NCBI RefSeq assembly: GCF_037975245.1
Contig: NC_092563.1
Coordinates: 13,318,001 to 13,382,000 of the forward strand
Direction of reading: 5' to 3'
DNA: 64,000 nucleotides
Origin: Apostichopus japonicus
Taxonomy: Eukaryota > Echinodermata > Holothuroidea > Aspidochirotida > Stichopodidae
Shown here: positions 13,801-26,182 of the stretch, in pieces
Position numbering within the stretch: the stretch's first letter is position 1
Layout of the letters: every line of letters starts with the position of its first letter
Translations under genes and position numbers: made by a program
The notes under the pieces: generated by a model
Seen by the model: only the letters and a program-made list of their open reading frames with translations
Told to the model about the DNA's origin: nothing
Databases searched by the model: none

Positions 13801-14934
13801 ACGTTCTAGAATGTCTGTGAACTATTTGGACGGTTGAAAACTTCTGGAAATTGATAATCTTTTCAGTTTACACAATTTTAAAGCACTGTTGAATTTTGGC
13901 TCCAATACATGTGACCTTTCATCTAGCTATCTAAGAATCCCATTCAAATAGTAGTAAAGCAACTTGTGTGCAGATTTTGGTCAATCTTATGTCCTATTGT
14001 ATCTTAAAAGTCCCATAGCAATGCAGAGCTCACAAGTTTGAACAGAAAATTTTTCCATTCTATCAATCAAATCCTTTTCAAAGTAACCAAATGTTTTAAA
14101 ACAATGCAGTAAGAAATTGAACTGAACAACTGTTTCTACACTTGGCGCTAAGGCCTTGCGCTATTAAAGCGAACTGTAAACCGTTACAAACCATGTGATG
14201 GAACGCATCACAAACTTCTTAAGAGAATGTCAAAAAACAGTCCCTTTATTCTAGTATGAAAGTGATTTCACCTAAAAACCACTAAGTAGCATGTCCATTC
14301 CCAATACCTTTGTTTACCCCTTGTGTTTACTTCAGTTACAACTTACAACAGTAACACTTTCGTCATTCTTGTCATTTATCACAACAAAAAATATCCAACT
14401 TTTAAACCACCTTGGAATGTCAACTAAACCTATAGTAACCATATTTACAACTTCCTCTCATTTGAAATAATTGTTAACAAACAAGGTAAACTTGTTTTCC
14501 AAGTTCCCAAGAAGTACTGTGCAAGTCTTCCCAAAGAAGGACATTTTTTAAGTTCCACAATGAAGGGTGATGGGGGAGGGGGGAGGATTGGATAGGGGCC
14601 ATAGGGGTTTGTCTAAAGGTGTGAATATGTGATGTTTACAATTTTGTTACTAGAATATAGGCATACTAATATAGTTTGCACATGAGGTATGTATAAGTTT
14701 GTTGATTTCACATGTTTTGTGCTGTGCCTTTACCCAGTCAAGGCTTGTACAATCTGTGACCCTAAATATATGACTTACTATTTTCCATTTTTTCATTGAA
14801 CTCAATAAATTTGAAATGGAACAAAAAAGAAACCCATGAAGGGATGAATGACGGAGAGATTTCAGGAAAGGTGTGTAGGCCTTTCACTCAGTGTCCATTT
14901 GTGCCTACTGTTATAAGGACATGCTAAGAATACC
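10816..14934. other. No recognised gene
   Basis: AT-rich intergenic sequence. A plus-strand ATG at about 13430 opens MLSSPLVAVASQQQQN and runs into a GTAAGT donor at about 13477. It could be a first exon, but no second exon was found. Confidence 0.5.
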
Positions 14935-14942
14935 ATGCACAC

Positions 14943-16146
14943 TAGGGTTGGGCGATATATCAAAAATTATTATTATCGTGATAATTTTTTTTCAAGACGA
15001 TATTTTTTGAGGATTGAACATATGACGAAAATTTCTTGTCAAAGAAATTTAAAATAAATGTGGAAAAAAATGCGATTATCCTTTCTCCGTTTTATGTGTA
15101 AATGTTATTCTAGCATTCCATGGTTAAGAAAAGAGAAAAAGAAATAAAGTTTATCAACTTCATTTACTGACTTTTGAACTTCGTAACAAACCCATCCTTT
15201 ACAACATGTTCACTACGTTCACATATACACAAAGAGAATGGTGTTAGTGACCCACCCTGTATAAACCACATAGTACTACGAGATAATGTGTTTGTACGTT
15301 CAATACACAGAGCTGTATTATTACTATGTTCTGACAACTTTCAACCAGACTGCGGAGCGTGTTTGACCTGGTGTTTGGTCCGTATTAAAAGTGTTTACTT
15401 CACTATTGAATTCTAATGTGAACTACCTGCAGGGAGTTGTTGTGGAACAACTCCCTGGTATATACAATACGCACTGAACAGCTGTACTGTATCGAGGGGG
15501 AAGTCAATATGGGTCTCACCGTTACGAGTCACATGTGCAGTACCTGGAAAAGTTTTAAGCATTCATTCGTGCCCAGATAGTGCGCTTATAACTGCAACTT
15601 TGCAAGTGCCCATTCTAATGGAAGTATAACGTGTTTTCAGGTTAGTGCGCCATATTATCAAGAACGAAAGTGACACAAGCTAGCCTACCTAGGCCTATAA
15701 TGTCAACGTTTAAGTGTCAATTTTTTTTAGTTGAGTTGTAGGCAAGAAGCATTGAAGAACTTATTATTTGTGTTATTTTAATTCTAATGTCATACGACTG
15801 GGACTTCTTCAAGTGAGCATGTACTGGAATCAGTATATGTATTTAAGAAAGTTGCTTTGTTCCAGAGTTGGGAATGTCAATATTACAAATTTGTTGGCGC
15901 AAATGATACAATTAATTTCCCCCCCAAAAAATTCTATGGTTATTTATTTATTTCAAGGGAACAGTTCATAACAAACTCAGATATTCTCTTTGAATGTCCC
16001 CTCCATATATCATTCTTTCTCCATCCACTCTAAGCTCAACATTTAGGTTAATTCTGTTAGAGGAAAATTATCGTAATTATCGAAATATCGTGATAATTTT
16101 TTAACTATTTATCGTGACGGTAAGAAGCAAATATCCCCCATCCCTA
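14943..16146. mobile_element. Non-autonomous hAT element, 1.2 kb
   Basis: It is bounded by ATGCACAC at 14935-14942 and 16147-16154, a perfect 8-bp target duplication. The ends are TAGGGTTGGGCGATAT and, inverted, TAGGGATGGGGGATAT. Sub-terminal ATTATCGTGATAATTTTTT occurs at both ends. The inside shows only short ORFs and no transposase motifs. The 8-bp duplication and structure fit the hAT superfamily. Confidence 0.8.
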
Positions 16147-16154
16147 ATGCACAC

Positions 16155-17826
16155 TTAAGAAACAGTCACCACAGCAACTCTTGCAATGGTGTCAATGTTT
16201 TTCATAATGTGCTTTTTCTCAAAACTGTTTACTAAGTGGTACAGAGAGTATTCAAATTTGTATTGCAGTTTTAAAGGCTGTGAATGTTCCTTTACAAAAT
16301 ACTATGGTTCTTGTGTACAATAACTGTTACAAACATCTTTGCATTTCAAAAGAAACAACTTCTCCAAAGGTTGATGCTTTGCATTATAATGTGTCATTCT
16401 CAGGAATATTTATAAGTAGTACATCTAGAAAGAAACATCTACAGTACTTCCCTGTGACCCGTCACTCTGCTAGAAAGGATAAACATTAGTTTGTGCCATC
16501 TAGAAAAAATGGGTTTTCTGCCGAAACTACACAAACACTTTCCCCATGGCGGGAAAGTACCTAAAAGTATCGAAATTGCTTTTCATCCCGCTTGAAAAAG
16601 AAAATGGTGAACGTGCGCCCCTGCATCCAAGGGAAGCATAATATTTTAATGAAACCATTTGTCAATCCTGACGAGGAGGCTGCCAACCAGCATGCACGGG
16701 CGTATAGCGGTGGATTCTTGTCGAGCCCTAGTCCAGGAATCACGAAAAATTGTAGTTTGCAATAGCAAGCATTCGAATTGATGATAATTAATTATTAGTA
16801 TTACGGAAGCTGCGACGAATGTATTCAAGAGTAGATTGATAATTATGGTATGTAAAACACTGTATGTTCGTTGGAACGAACATAGAAACTGTTTAAAGAA
16901 GAAGTTCAACTTTTTTTCTAAATAATAGAAGCTGTTACTAGTCATAAGGTAAACAGTTGTCAACAAACATGTTGAATTAACCGGTCCTGGCAGTGAGAAA
17001 GGAGAAAGTAAAATTGCAGAGAAGCTGTTCCAAGACTCACAGGTAAATGGTTGCGACATTAATACTGCATGTCATATCTTAACAACAACATGCTGGTTCA
17101 TATAAAGCTGCTATGACTTGACACATCAAGGATACCCAAACCATTATTGATTAAAGCAAACATCTTGAAAGATAAGTATAACACATTTATACCGATGAAT
17201 TACAGTTACTTTTGGTACAAGGACATTAGAGAATGTTGGTTTGGAATATATTATTACCTAGCCTTGGTAGTTTCTCTAACGTGTCTTCACTAGAAGAGTG
17301 TAGCCCTAGTATAGCCCTAGTAGTGTAGCCCTAGTATATTACAATTCCTCCATATTGGCTCAGGCTTCTAAACTTTACACAGCTAGTGTTACAAAATATC
17401 AGTGGTTGTAGGCCTAGCCTATGCAATATGACTAGGAGTACTAGGAGTAGGACTGAGGGGGCAGACAGTTTTAAAACTGTGGTCAAATTTATATTCTACA
17501 TGGGCTGTGAAATACGACAGATAAACAGTTTACATAAACTTTTGAGTATTGTGGATACATCAAATTAACTCTTGAGTCATCCTTTGGGCGGAAGGTTTGC
17601 CTACCGATTATCATTCCCATTACACCGTCTACAAAGTTAGGCTATGCCTATTACATGTTATTAGTACGCAAGCCTATAGCCAAACATAGGGCTATTAACA
17701 CGTACAATTTGTAGCTTAGGCCAGTAGTCAACTACGTTATTCAGTCTACCACTACTACACTACTACTAGTACTACTTCATTTGTACGGTAAATAGTGGAT
17801 AAAGTATCGAAGACTGAGATACTCAC
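16155..17826. other. No recognised gene; possible intron of the 17.8-kb minus-strand gene
   Basis: Repeated TAGCCCTAGTA motifs (17295-17340) and several short ORFs are present. No exon with matching phase was found. Confidence 0.5.
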
Positions 17827-17989
17827 AGTCATTCCCATTTTCATTCATACTATTATCGGCGATCAAGTTCGCGTCTGAAACAAAAAACAACAGAGAAAAG
17901 CATGTGAAAATAATAATCACTGTCTTGTACCCTTAAAGACCGTATTAGTACTCAAGAGTAAGAACTGAGAAAGACTGCTCACCCGCCAT
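17827..17989 (-). CDS. First two coding exons of an unidentified minus-strand gene
   Basis: On the minus strand, ATGGCGG at 17989-17983 is followed by GTGAGC. After a 108-bp intron ending tttgtttcag, exon 17874-17827 continues in phase and ends at ACT|GTGAGT. The product begins MADANLIADNSMNENGND, an acidic, Asn-rich start. Clean consensus sites at both junctions support it. The rest must lie further left, but I could not follow it: no later exon with matching phase was recognised down to position 1. Confidence 0.5.
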
Positions 17990-18423
17990 GATGCATTTCC
18001 TGAAATGATGGGGAAAGGTCACCAAGTTCTTGGGATGTGTAACGTTAACTAAGTAAGAGGTGATACAAAGGTATAGGCTTCCACATTGAGCCTTAGGCTA
18101 TTCTTATGGCTATCAAAGTACGATAAAGACGGAAAGCAATCTCTTTTACTTCACGTCTTACTTTCTTGAATTATCCAGCAATCAAAGTTTAAAATTATAA
18201 CATTAGAGGGATAATCATGTGGGATTAGGTCTAAAACACGCGTGCAAATGTGTCTTATAGTATAGTTGAAGAACATGTGCCGTAGGCTCATAACGAAGAC
18301 AACTTGAGTGAATGAGTCCCTTTTATATACCATGCATATATGGATCATGGCATATACAAGTTGGATACGACTGTGATTTAGGATCTGGGACCATGTCCCC
18401 AGGCGTGTAGCCAGCCATCGTGG
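17990..18423. promoter_or_regulatory. Upstream region of the 17.8-kb minus-strand gene
   Basis: It lies directly 5' of the MADANLI start codon. No TATA box or other element could be assigned. The 118-codon ORF overlapping it runs into the transposon. Confidence 0.3.
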
Positions 18424-18816
18424 TGTAGGGTCAGTGGCGTAGCCAAGGGGGCGTGGGTGCGACAGCCCCCCATGAAAGCTTGTTGCCCCCCGTCCCCTGC
18501 CCCCCACACTGGGATTTTGGGTGTCGATAAAAAATTACATTTGCGAAGACTATATCATTGGTCTGAATGGTCTCGAATCTCCACGATGACCACTCATGAA
18601 CGACCCTTCGACCGCGGACCGGCGGTAAGCTATGCCGAAAAACCGGACGTGACATAGTGCATATAGGCCGGGTTTTCACTTCTGGGACGTACCCTGTGCT
18701 CTTAAAAGCGCCGACCAAATTTTCAAGAAAGGAGACAATACTATCGCTGAGAATCAGTCTATCACCCTAATAATGTTACAGAGGGATGTTGAGGAAACTT
18801 CAGAGCAGCTTACAAA

Positions 18817-20371
18817 CATGGGCGTCAATCCTGGGGGGGGGGGGGGGGGACACGTCCCCCAATTTCGATGCGTTGGGGACACACTATCAAATGTCCTCCC
18901 CCTCCCCCCCCCCCCCACACACACATTTTATTAGTGTCGTGGCTCTATTTGGTTAGGGCTTACACATCTCGGGCTTCATATCATCGAATATTAGAAGTTC
19001 AGTTCTATGAAAAGTGAACGAGAGTTTTCACATCGGTATGACCTGCAACTTTGTCTGTGTGTCGCGTCGAGCGAAATTTCAGATTTAAACCACAAGCTGT
19101 GTGCGGATAATGGTGCGGCCGAATGGAAAGCCGTTTTAACATTTAATAAAGAATTTCAGATATCTCGAAATAATTTCAGATATCTCAAATTAAATTACAG
19201 ATATCTCAAATTTATTTAAGATATCTACAAATAATTGCAGATATCTGAAATTGAATTGCAGATATCTCGAAATACCAGAGAATTTTAGATATCTGAAATT
19301 GAATTCGAGATATCTGAAATTGAATTCGAGATATCTGAAATTGAATTCGAGATATCTGATATTGAATTCGAGATATCTGCAATTCAATTTCAGATATCTG
19401 AAATAGAATTTCCGATATCTCGAATTCAATTTCAGATATCTGAAATAGAATTGCAGATATCTGAAATATAATTTCAGATATCTCGAATTCAATTTCAGAT
19501 ATCTGAAATAGAATTTTAGATATCTCGAACTCAATTTTAGATATCTGAAATAGAATTTCAGATATCTCGAATTCAATTACAGATATCTCGAATTCAATTT
19601 CAGATATCTGAAAATTCCCGATTAAATGTTAAAATGGCTTTCCATACGTAGGCCTACGCCATTTTAACATTTAATCGGGAATTTCTGCATATGCTTTTCA
19701 GATATCTGGAATTCAATTGCAGATATCTCGAATTCATTTTCAGATATCTCAAATTAGAATTGCAGATATCTGTAATTCAATTTCAGATATCTCGAATTCA
19801 TTTTCAGATATCTGGAATTCAATTTCAGATATCTCGAATTAAATTTCAGATATCTCGAATTTAATTTAGATATCTGAAATATAATTTTAGATATCTAAAA
19901 TAAGGAACAATTTCAGATATCTAAAATTCCCGATTAAATGTTAAAATGGCTTTCCATACGGCCGGAGCCTACAACTAGTTCAAGAAGTCATGGCACTTCA
20001 TAGCTATAGAGTAAAAGCCTGTACATATTTGTTGTTTAGTTGTAGATGGTGTTTCAAAGACGGTGCCTGTTCCCTAAAATTGGGGAAATAGGAGCATATT
20101 CCGTAAAAATTAAGGCCGCATGAACTTTATTGCAGATTTCCTGAGTGACGAATTTGTAATTTTCTCCCGATATCACGCAACTAGATGGCTGCTATCCAGC
20201 CTGGCAAGTGCCATCTCCAGCGATCTGGCAGGTGTTGAAATCTGATATTTTCTTGCTACGCTGCGCGCCAACCAATGGTGGCGCTCCGCTTAGATAGTAC
20301 TTGCGGCCGGAATTATCGGAAAACTCGAATCGATTAAGTCGATTAAGTTTCAAATCGGATTGACGCCCCTG
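18817..20371. mobile_element. Nested inner element of the composite
   Basis: The left end CATGGGCGTCAATCC and the inverted right end CAGGGGCGTCAATCC match at 14 of 15 positions. The flanking octamers (CTTACAAA and CTAACATG) agree at only 5 of 8, so the target duplication is imperfect or the edges are slightly off. It sits inside a stretch that in other MITE copies is continuous (cttacaaggcctggg). Confidence 0.5.
19113..19970. repeat. Twin GATATC palindrome arrays between inverted repeats
   Basis: Dozens of ~20-bp units built on AGATATCT joined by AATTGAATTC-like spacers, in both orientations, fill two blocks (19160-19610 and 19690-19925). Each block is bracketed by GGAAAGCCATTTTAACATTT and its inverse. 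The blocks meet at a perfect 12-bp palindrome, CGTAGGCCTACG, at 19647-19658. The 128-codon minus-strand ORF over the first block is a by-product of the repeat. Confidence 0.85.
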
Positions 20372-20562
20372 CTAACATGGCCTGGGAAGTGTCATTTCCG
20401 ACGATCAAGGAGGCCTTGTTAGCTAAAAAATTCCGGTACGCTGCGCGCTAACCCATGGTGGCGCTCCGCTTAGATAGTAACAAGTTGCCCTCCCAGGAAA
20501 TGGTCAAGCCCCCCCCCCAGCGCCCCCACTGAAAGATTCCTGGCTACGCCACTGTGTAGGGT

Positions 20563-21054
20563 AAAGCAAAATTTTAGGGGGGGAGGGGGTGCACGTCCCT
20601 CGTGGGCATTAGATGTTAAATGGTAGTATACCATATTCAACAACAACTTGTGGTATAAGAATTTGCGTGCGTGATGTCCCCATGCCCGATCCAAACAGCT
20701 ACAGAACCCAAGAAGACAAATGATATCAATCATTTACATGTGAATACCAGTAATAGTACGTGCCATGTAGGATCATATCTCTGTGAAGGTGTGCGTTTTT
20801 AATTAACAAACGACAATTCATTAAAGGACAGTGTAACCACAAAAGTAATTTAATGTGGTTAAACTTTCGAAAAAACTTGCAGCCGATAATAATCCATGTT
20901 GTCTTTCCACACCACTTTTATTTTTTTAGAAATAATACTTTTCAATACAGATTATATACCGATTAAAAATCTGAGGTTCATCAATAAAATGGCTGGACTG
21001 CTTAGTCTAACACAGAGATCAGAGGTGAGTTCCTCAAATGCAACATAATACTCA
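20563..21054. other. Intergenic, nothing recognised
   Basis: A G-rich tract at 20577-20590, otherwise unique AT-rich sequence. Confidence 0.6.
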
Positions 21055-21062
21055 ATGGGAAA

Positions 21063-21381
21063 CAGGCGCGTAGCCAAGGGGGGGGGAAGGGGGAGCCGCC
21101 CCCCCCCCCCTGAGCATATTTTTTTTAAATGTTTTTATGATATCGCTGGTATTTTCAAAAGAGAACATGCTAAGAAGCAACTTACAAGGCCTGGGAAGTG
21201 CCATTTCCAGCGATCTGGGAGGCATTTTCAGCCAAAATTTTCTTGTACGCTTCGCGCACTGATCGTTAGTGTACAGATCAGTGGCTTCGCGCCAACTCAT
21301 GGTGGCGCTACGCTTAGATAGTTTGCAATGCCGAATCTACAGTTTCGCCCCTCCTTTGGCAAATTCCTGGCTACGCGCCGG
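21063..21381. mobile_element. hAT MITE, CAGGCGCGTAGCC family, copy A
   Basis: The ends CAGGCGCGTAGCC and the inverse of CCGGCGCGTAGCC are flanked by ATGGGAAA at 21055-21062 and 21382-21389, a perfect 8-bp duplication. The inside carries the family landmarks: a G/C homopolymer, TTTTTATGATATCGCT, GGGAAGTGCCATTTCC and GGTGGCGCTACGCTTAGATAG. Confidence 0.85.
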
Positions 21382-21624
21382 ATGGGAAACAAGACTTTTC
21401 TGACCACAAACAACATAAGTTTAGAGTGTATTACAAATAGGTCAAGGCCAAACGATATACCATCTTATTGGGCTCAGTTGTTCATATGAAGTGAAAGGAA
21501 CAATTTTGGATGAGTTATGTTATAATTTATAAACCCATGGCTTAACATTAGCACGCCTGCACTGAGGAGCTAGCATCCTAACCAAGGGCGGCGAAACCCG
21601 GGGGGGGGGGGGACATGGGGCACG

Positions 21625-22520
<896 letters not shown>

Positions 22521-22814
22521 CAGGCTCGTAGCCAGGAATTTGCCAAGGGAGGGCGAACCTGTAGGCAACTATTAGAGCCGTAGATTAGGCACTGGAAACT
22601 ATCTAAGCGTAGCGCCACCATAAGTTGGCGCGAAGCGTACAAGAAAATTTTGGCCGAAAATGCCTCTCAGGTCGCTGGAAATGGCACTTCCCAGGCCTTG
22701 TAAGCATTTTCTAGTTTGAAACTACTAGCGATATCATAAAAAAAACATACAAACAAAATATGCTCAAGGGGGGGGGGGTAGCCCCATCGCCCCACCCCCT
22801 TGGCTACGCGCCTG
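22521..22814. mobile_element. hAT MITE, CAGGCGCGTAGCC family, copy B (inverted)
   Basis: This is the same family as copy A in the opposite direction, from CAGGCTCGTAGCC to GGCTACGCGCCTG, with CTATCTAAGCGTAGCGCCACC and GGAAATGGCACTTCCC inside. No convincing flanking duplication is seen, so it is an older copy. Confidence 0.75.
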
Positions 22815-23541
22815 GGAGAAAGTGTATTCAGATTAATTCGTCATATGTCTAGACCTAATTACCGAACGCATAATACTATAATGCCGATCTATCCATCAGT
22901 ATCTGTGCTATACATAGCCTCTGTTTCCTTATCAAGCTAGAACAGAACTTTGCAGGGACACTACCGACTTTATCCGTAAGCTGGTTTTTGTGTTGAATTT
23001 ATATCACATTTGCGGTAGTATAGTATAGTCCTCGACTGTTGAAGGAAAGATCAGGTAACCATGGTACTGATATAATTGTCGATTTAGTGTGACTAGAGGA
23101 CGCGACCCCAAAGTGGGTTGTGAAAAATTGTCGGTGGGTCTCGAGCGTTTCGGAGCTTGTCTACATCACCTAGATCGATATAAAATCATATTCCTAGCTA
23201 CCATTCATACATTCTGAGCATTCCATTATGGGTGGAGTCTGGTGGGTCGTGACTCAGAAGTACATGCGCTTATCGGAGATATTGGCTTGCAGTTGTACAG
23301 TAATTCCATACAATTTGTGGATCACAAACATTTGTGCATCAGATTAAGTTATATGCTATAGACTATATATAGCGTTGGTGAAGCCTCAGCCAAAACTAGA
23401 ATGAGGGCTACACAATTAGTGCAGGCTTCATATCATATGCCTCGTTCAGAATGATATATATATAGGCTAATTAGAACCCTAAAGACAATTACAGATGTAT
23501 AAGGTATGTGATTATTCATGTCATCTCAGAGCAGCAGAGAT
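22815..23541. other. Intergenic, nothing recognised
   Basis: No repeat or ORF worth naming was seen. Confidence 0.5.
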
Positions 23542-24618
23542 TCAGCGAAAATGATAAGCAACTTCGCAGTCACAGCGAGAACATATAGGCAGGCAGCATG
23601 GTTCATCAACGGGCACCTAAAACAATCAGAAAAGACTATATATTAGTAAGATTGTTATATTTCAAGTGGTATCTTTATCAAAAAGCGTCTCGTTCTAGAA
23701 GCATGATCATATAGATGAACCCAAAACTAATGTCTATTACCCGGCATTTATATCCTTCAATATAAAAGTAAATAAATTACTTTCTCGGTTGTCGTGATCA
23801 AATTTTAAATATCGAATAACGTCACGAGCTTCTGTGAATAGAAATTCATGACGCGATCTCGAGTTTTTATTCTCCTATCCCCAACAGAAACATTATCTTT
23901 TATCATATTGTACACAAGTAATAGACCGCGAATCTGAATGTCTATTGCTATATGTCATGCATGCCCCCCCCCCGCCCACCCCCCCCCCCCCGTTGATACC
24001 TACTTTCATAAGCAAAGACGTTATCTTCATTTTGGTTTGGGGTCTAAAAGGTTAAAGAGATTATTCTGAACAAATATAATAATTGACATATTCTTATCTT
24101 TCAAGTTATCATTGATAAGTGTTGCTATAATAGCTACTTCTATATAAGTATAGTGGCATATAGCCTCCTTAAAAGGTTAATGTCCGCTCATACAGATCTT
24201 AAGTAATGTTCTGCTCAATATATGCTAATTAACTACACCATTAACGCATTAACGGGGCCGTACAATGTATACATCCCGGTAGGAAGAACTACTCCCACAA
24301 ACAGCTAAGGAAAATCTTGCTCCGTTTGGAAGATATCCTATATTTTGAAGTCCTGTCTCGGAGCTGTCATTTGTATATATGCCATGTCATAGAGCGAATA
24401 TGATTTGGGAACCTTTTAATTTCTCATCCTGTTCCTTTTCTGATTTTGTTAGCTGATTCGAGAAGTTGTTCAAGACAATTATCTCTATAACACAGCACAA
24501 CCACGATGGCTGGATTTGTGTTCCCTTTAAAAAAATATTCTTACCAACGGTGTATAGAGATACTGATCTTCTACATCATATCTGATTCTTTTCGCTGTTG
24601 ATTCTGATTTGTAGAGAG
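23542..24618 (-). CDS. Candidate minus-strand 3' exons with Cys-rich C-terminus
   Basis: An exon ending at 24545 (donor TTG|GTAAGA; start 24603 or 24618) reads TAKRIRYDVEDQYLYTPL. The next acceptor (gattgttttag, 23617-23618) opens VPVDEPCCLPICSRCDC and closes with a TGA at 23542-23544 in the same phase. The C-terminus holds five cysteines in eleven residues. Upstream, a hydrophobic exon-like ORF at 25084-24980 (MLLIFDLIVVF, donor GAA|GTGAGT) could belong to the same gene, but its phase does not join directly, so an exon would be missing. Not recognised. Confidence 0.3.
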
Positions 24619-25084
24619 CTGATCGCCTTTGTCAAGCCTCAATCCGCCCTATAAAACACAAGCATATAATAATTGGCTTACACAATGTATTGTATTCACA
24701 CTCCCAGCTCGCACACCGTTTTCTTGCGGAGCGGTGAGTGTGGTTGGATATATGAGAATCCGTGCGCAGCGCATACAGACGGTATTACTCATTACACGGT
24801 ATAGGCGTTGCAACGATTATTCATGGCGCAATATGGAAGAGTATGGAAAGTTGACCAAACTTACGCCAAACGACTATAGTCGTATAGAGAGACACCCTTT
24901 GAACGTAAACTTGGCTATGTAAAGCTTAACTAAGTTCTATAGAACTTTTCTTAACTATGATATAACGATTGATACTCACTTCACGAACTCCGAATCTCCA
25001 TTCTCGAATAATGACAATAACGGCGTCAAAGAGCAGGTAAAGCACGGGGGAAAATACCACTATCAGATCAAAAATTAATAACAT

Positions 25085-26182
25085 GGTTAATATTCGACTT
25101 AAAGCACAACCAGAGATCGCTATATGCAACGTTTCGGTCTGAAGTGATATTTACATTGCATGATGCAGATTAATTATTTGTTTATAAAGGGCTGCAATAG
25201 CCTAATGGTCCAGTTGTGCTTACAAGTTACATAGACTTTAATGATGCGGTATAAAAGATTGTTATGTTTTCAATAATGTTGAGGAAGATTACCGCGTTCT
25301 CGATGCTTTTTATCATAGCGTGTTACATTGCAGCTGGTTAAGTGAATATATACTGTTTACAACAAAAACGTAAAGCCAGTACACGCGCGCGTCTGATCAC
25401 GTACGTTTTTGACAATATAAATTTCTTGCAGCGCATTCTGTTCATGAGACTGATTTGCCGTGTTTACAAGATGGCGATCGAACCATTTTTGTCGTTCGTT
25501 GTACAGATATATTAGGAACCATAGCAGTATATTCTAAAACAAGTAGCCTAGACTCAGGCACTATTTAGAAGGTAAGTTTGGACTTAAAGTCAGGGAACTA
25601 GTGTTTCTAAGGAGATGAAGGGAAGGAAAGATAAAGAATCATACCGGTAATATCCCGATTTATTTGTAGTTACGATGTATTTTATCTGTTTTGCGTCAAA
25701 GGCAGATATTCCTAACACGACAACAAATTAACAGTATGGCTTCTCTTTCTGTAAAAAGTCGATTGTCTAGCGACTCGGTGCTGTAAACATATCTCTGGTT
25801 ATGTTTAAACGAAAGGGGTTGGTTGATCTGTGACCCAATAAAAGGTGCAGCTTTTCTTGCATTTTTTAAAATATAAAATGCTTGTATGGCTTTGTCAGAG
25901 TTTTAGCGCAGCTATTATTATCATTACTATGTATTTAATAGAGCGCTCTATTAGCGCTATACAAAAACTATATGTAACACAAAGACACTAGGTGCGCGCA
26001 GACACTATAGCTTCCACATATGACGTAATAAAGCGTGTGTTTCCTCACATGTGACTACAATAACAAACACAGTATATAGTACTAGCATAGTATTATTATA
26101 TGCGTTTTGTTATATGAGTGTTACATGCACACGTACTTTCTAAAGCTTATTTATATCTTCGTAATTTAATCGAAACATCAGA
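25085..26182. other. Intergenic, nothing recognised
   Basis: Contains alternating-purine patches such as ACACGCGCGCGTC (25381). It may carry the promoter of the candidate peptide gene that starts at 26183. Confidence 0.4.

Larger units (their letters stand above)
18432..20554. mobile_element. Composite 2.1-kb hAT-like element with nested insertions
   Basis: The ends CAGTGGCGTAGCCA and its inverted copy are flanked by TGTAGGGT at 18424-18431 and 20555-20562, a perfect 8-bp duplication. This places the whole stretch in one insertion event. No transposase is seen. Inside are G and C homopolymer tracts (18831-18915), a second element (18817-20371) and two copies of the sequence shared with the CAGGCG MITE family (20197-20302 and 20388-20480). 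Confidence 0.75.

Noticed and set aside
15174-15416. 80-codon plus ORF inside the hAT element
   Set aside because: It has no transposase motif (no RW, DDE or dimerisation block) and looks random.
19190-19576. 128-codon minus ORF with repeated RYLKF motifs
   Set aside because: It is a by-product of the GATATC array. The same array is open in other frames too.
24980-25084. Hydrophobic minus exon candidate with a GTGAGT donor
   Set aside because: Its phase does not join the next candidate exon, so it is not included in the gene call.
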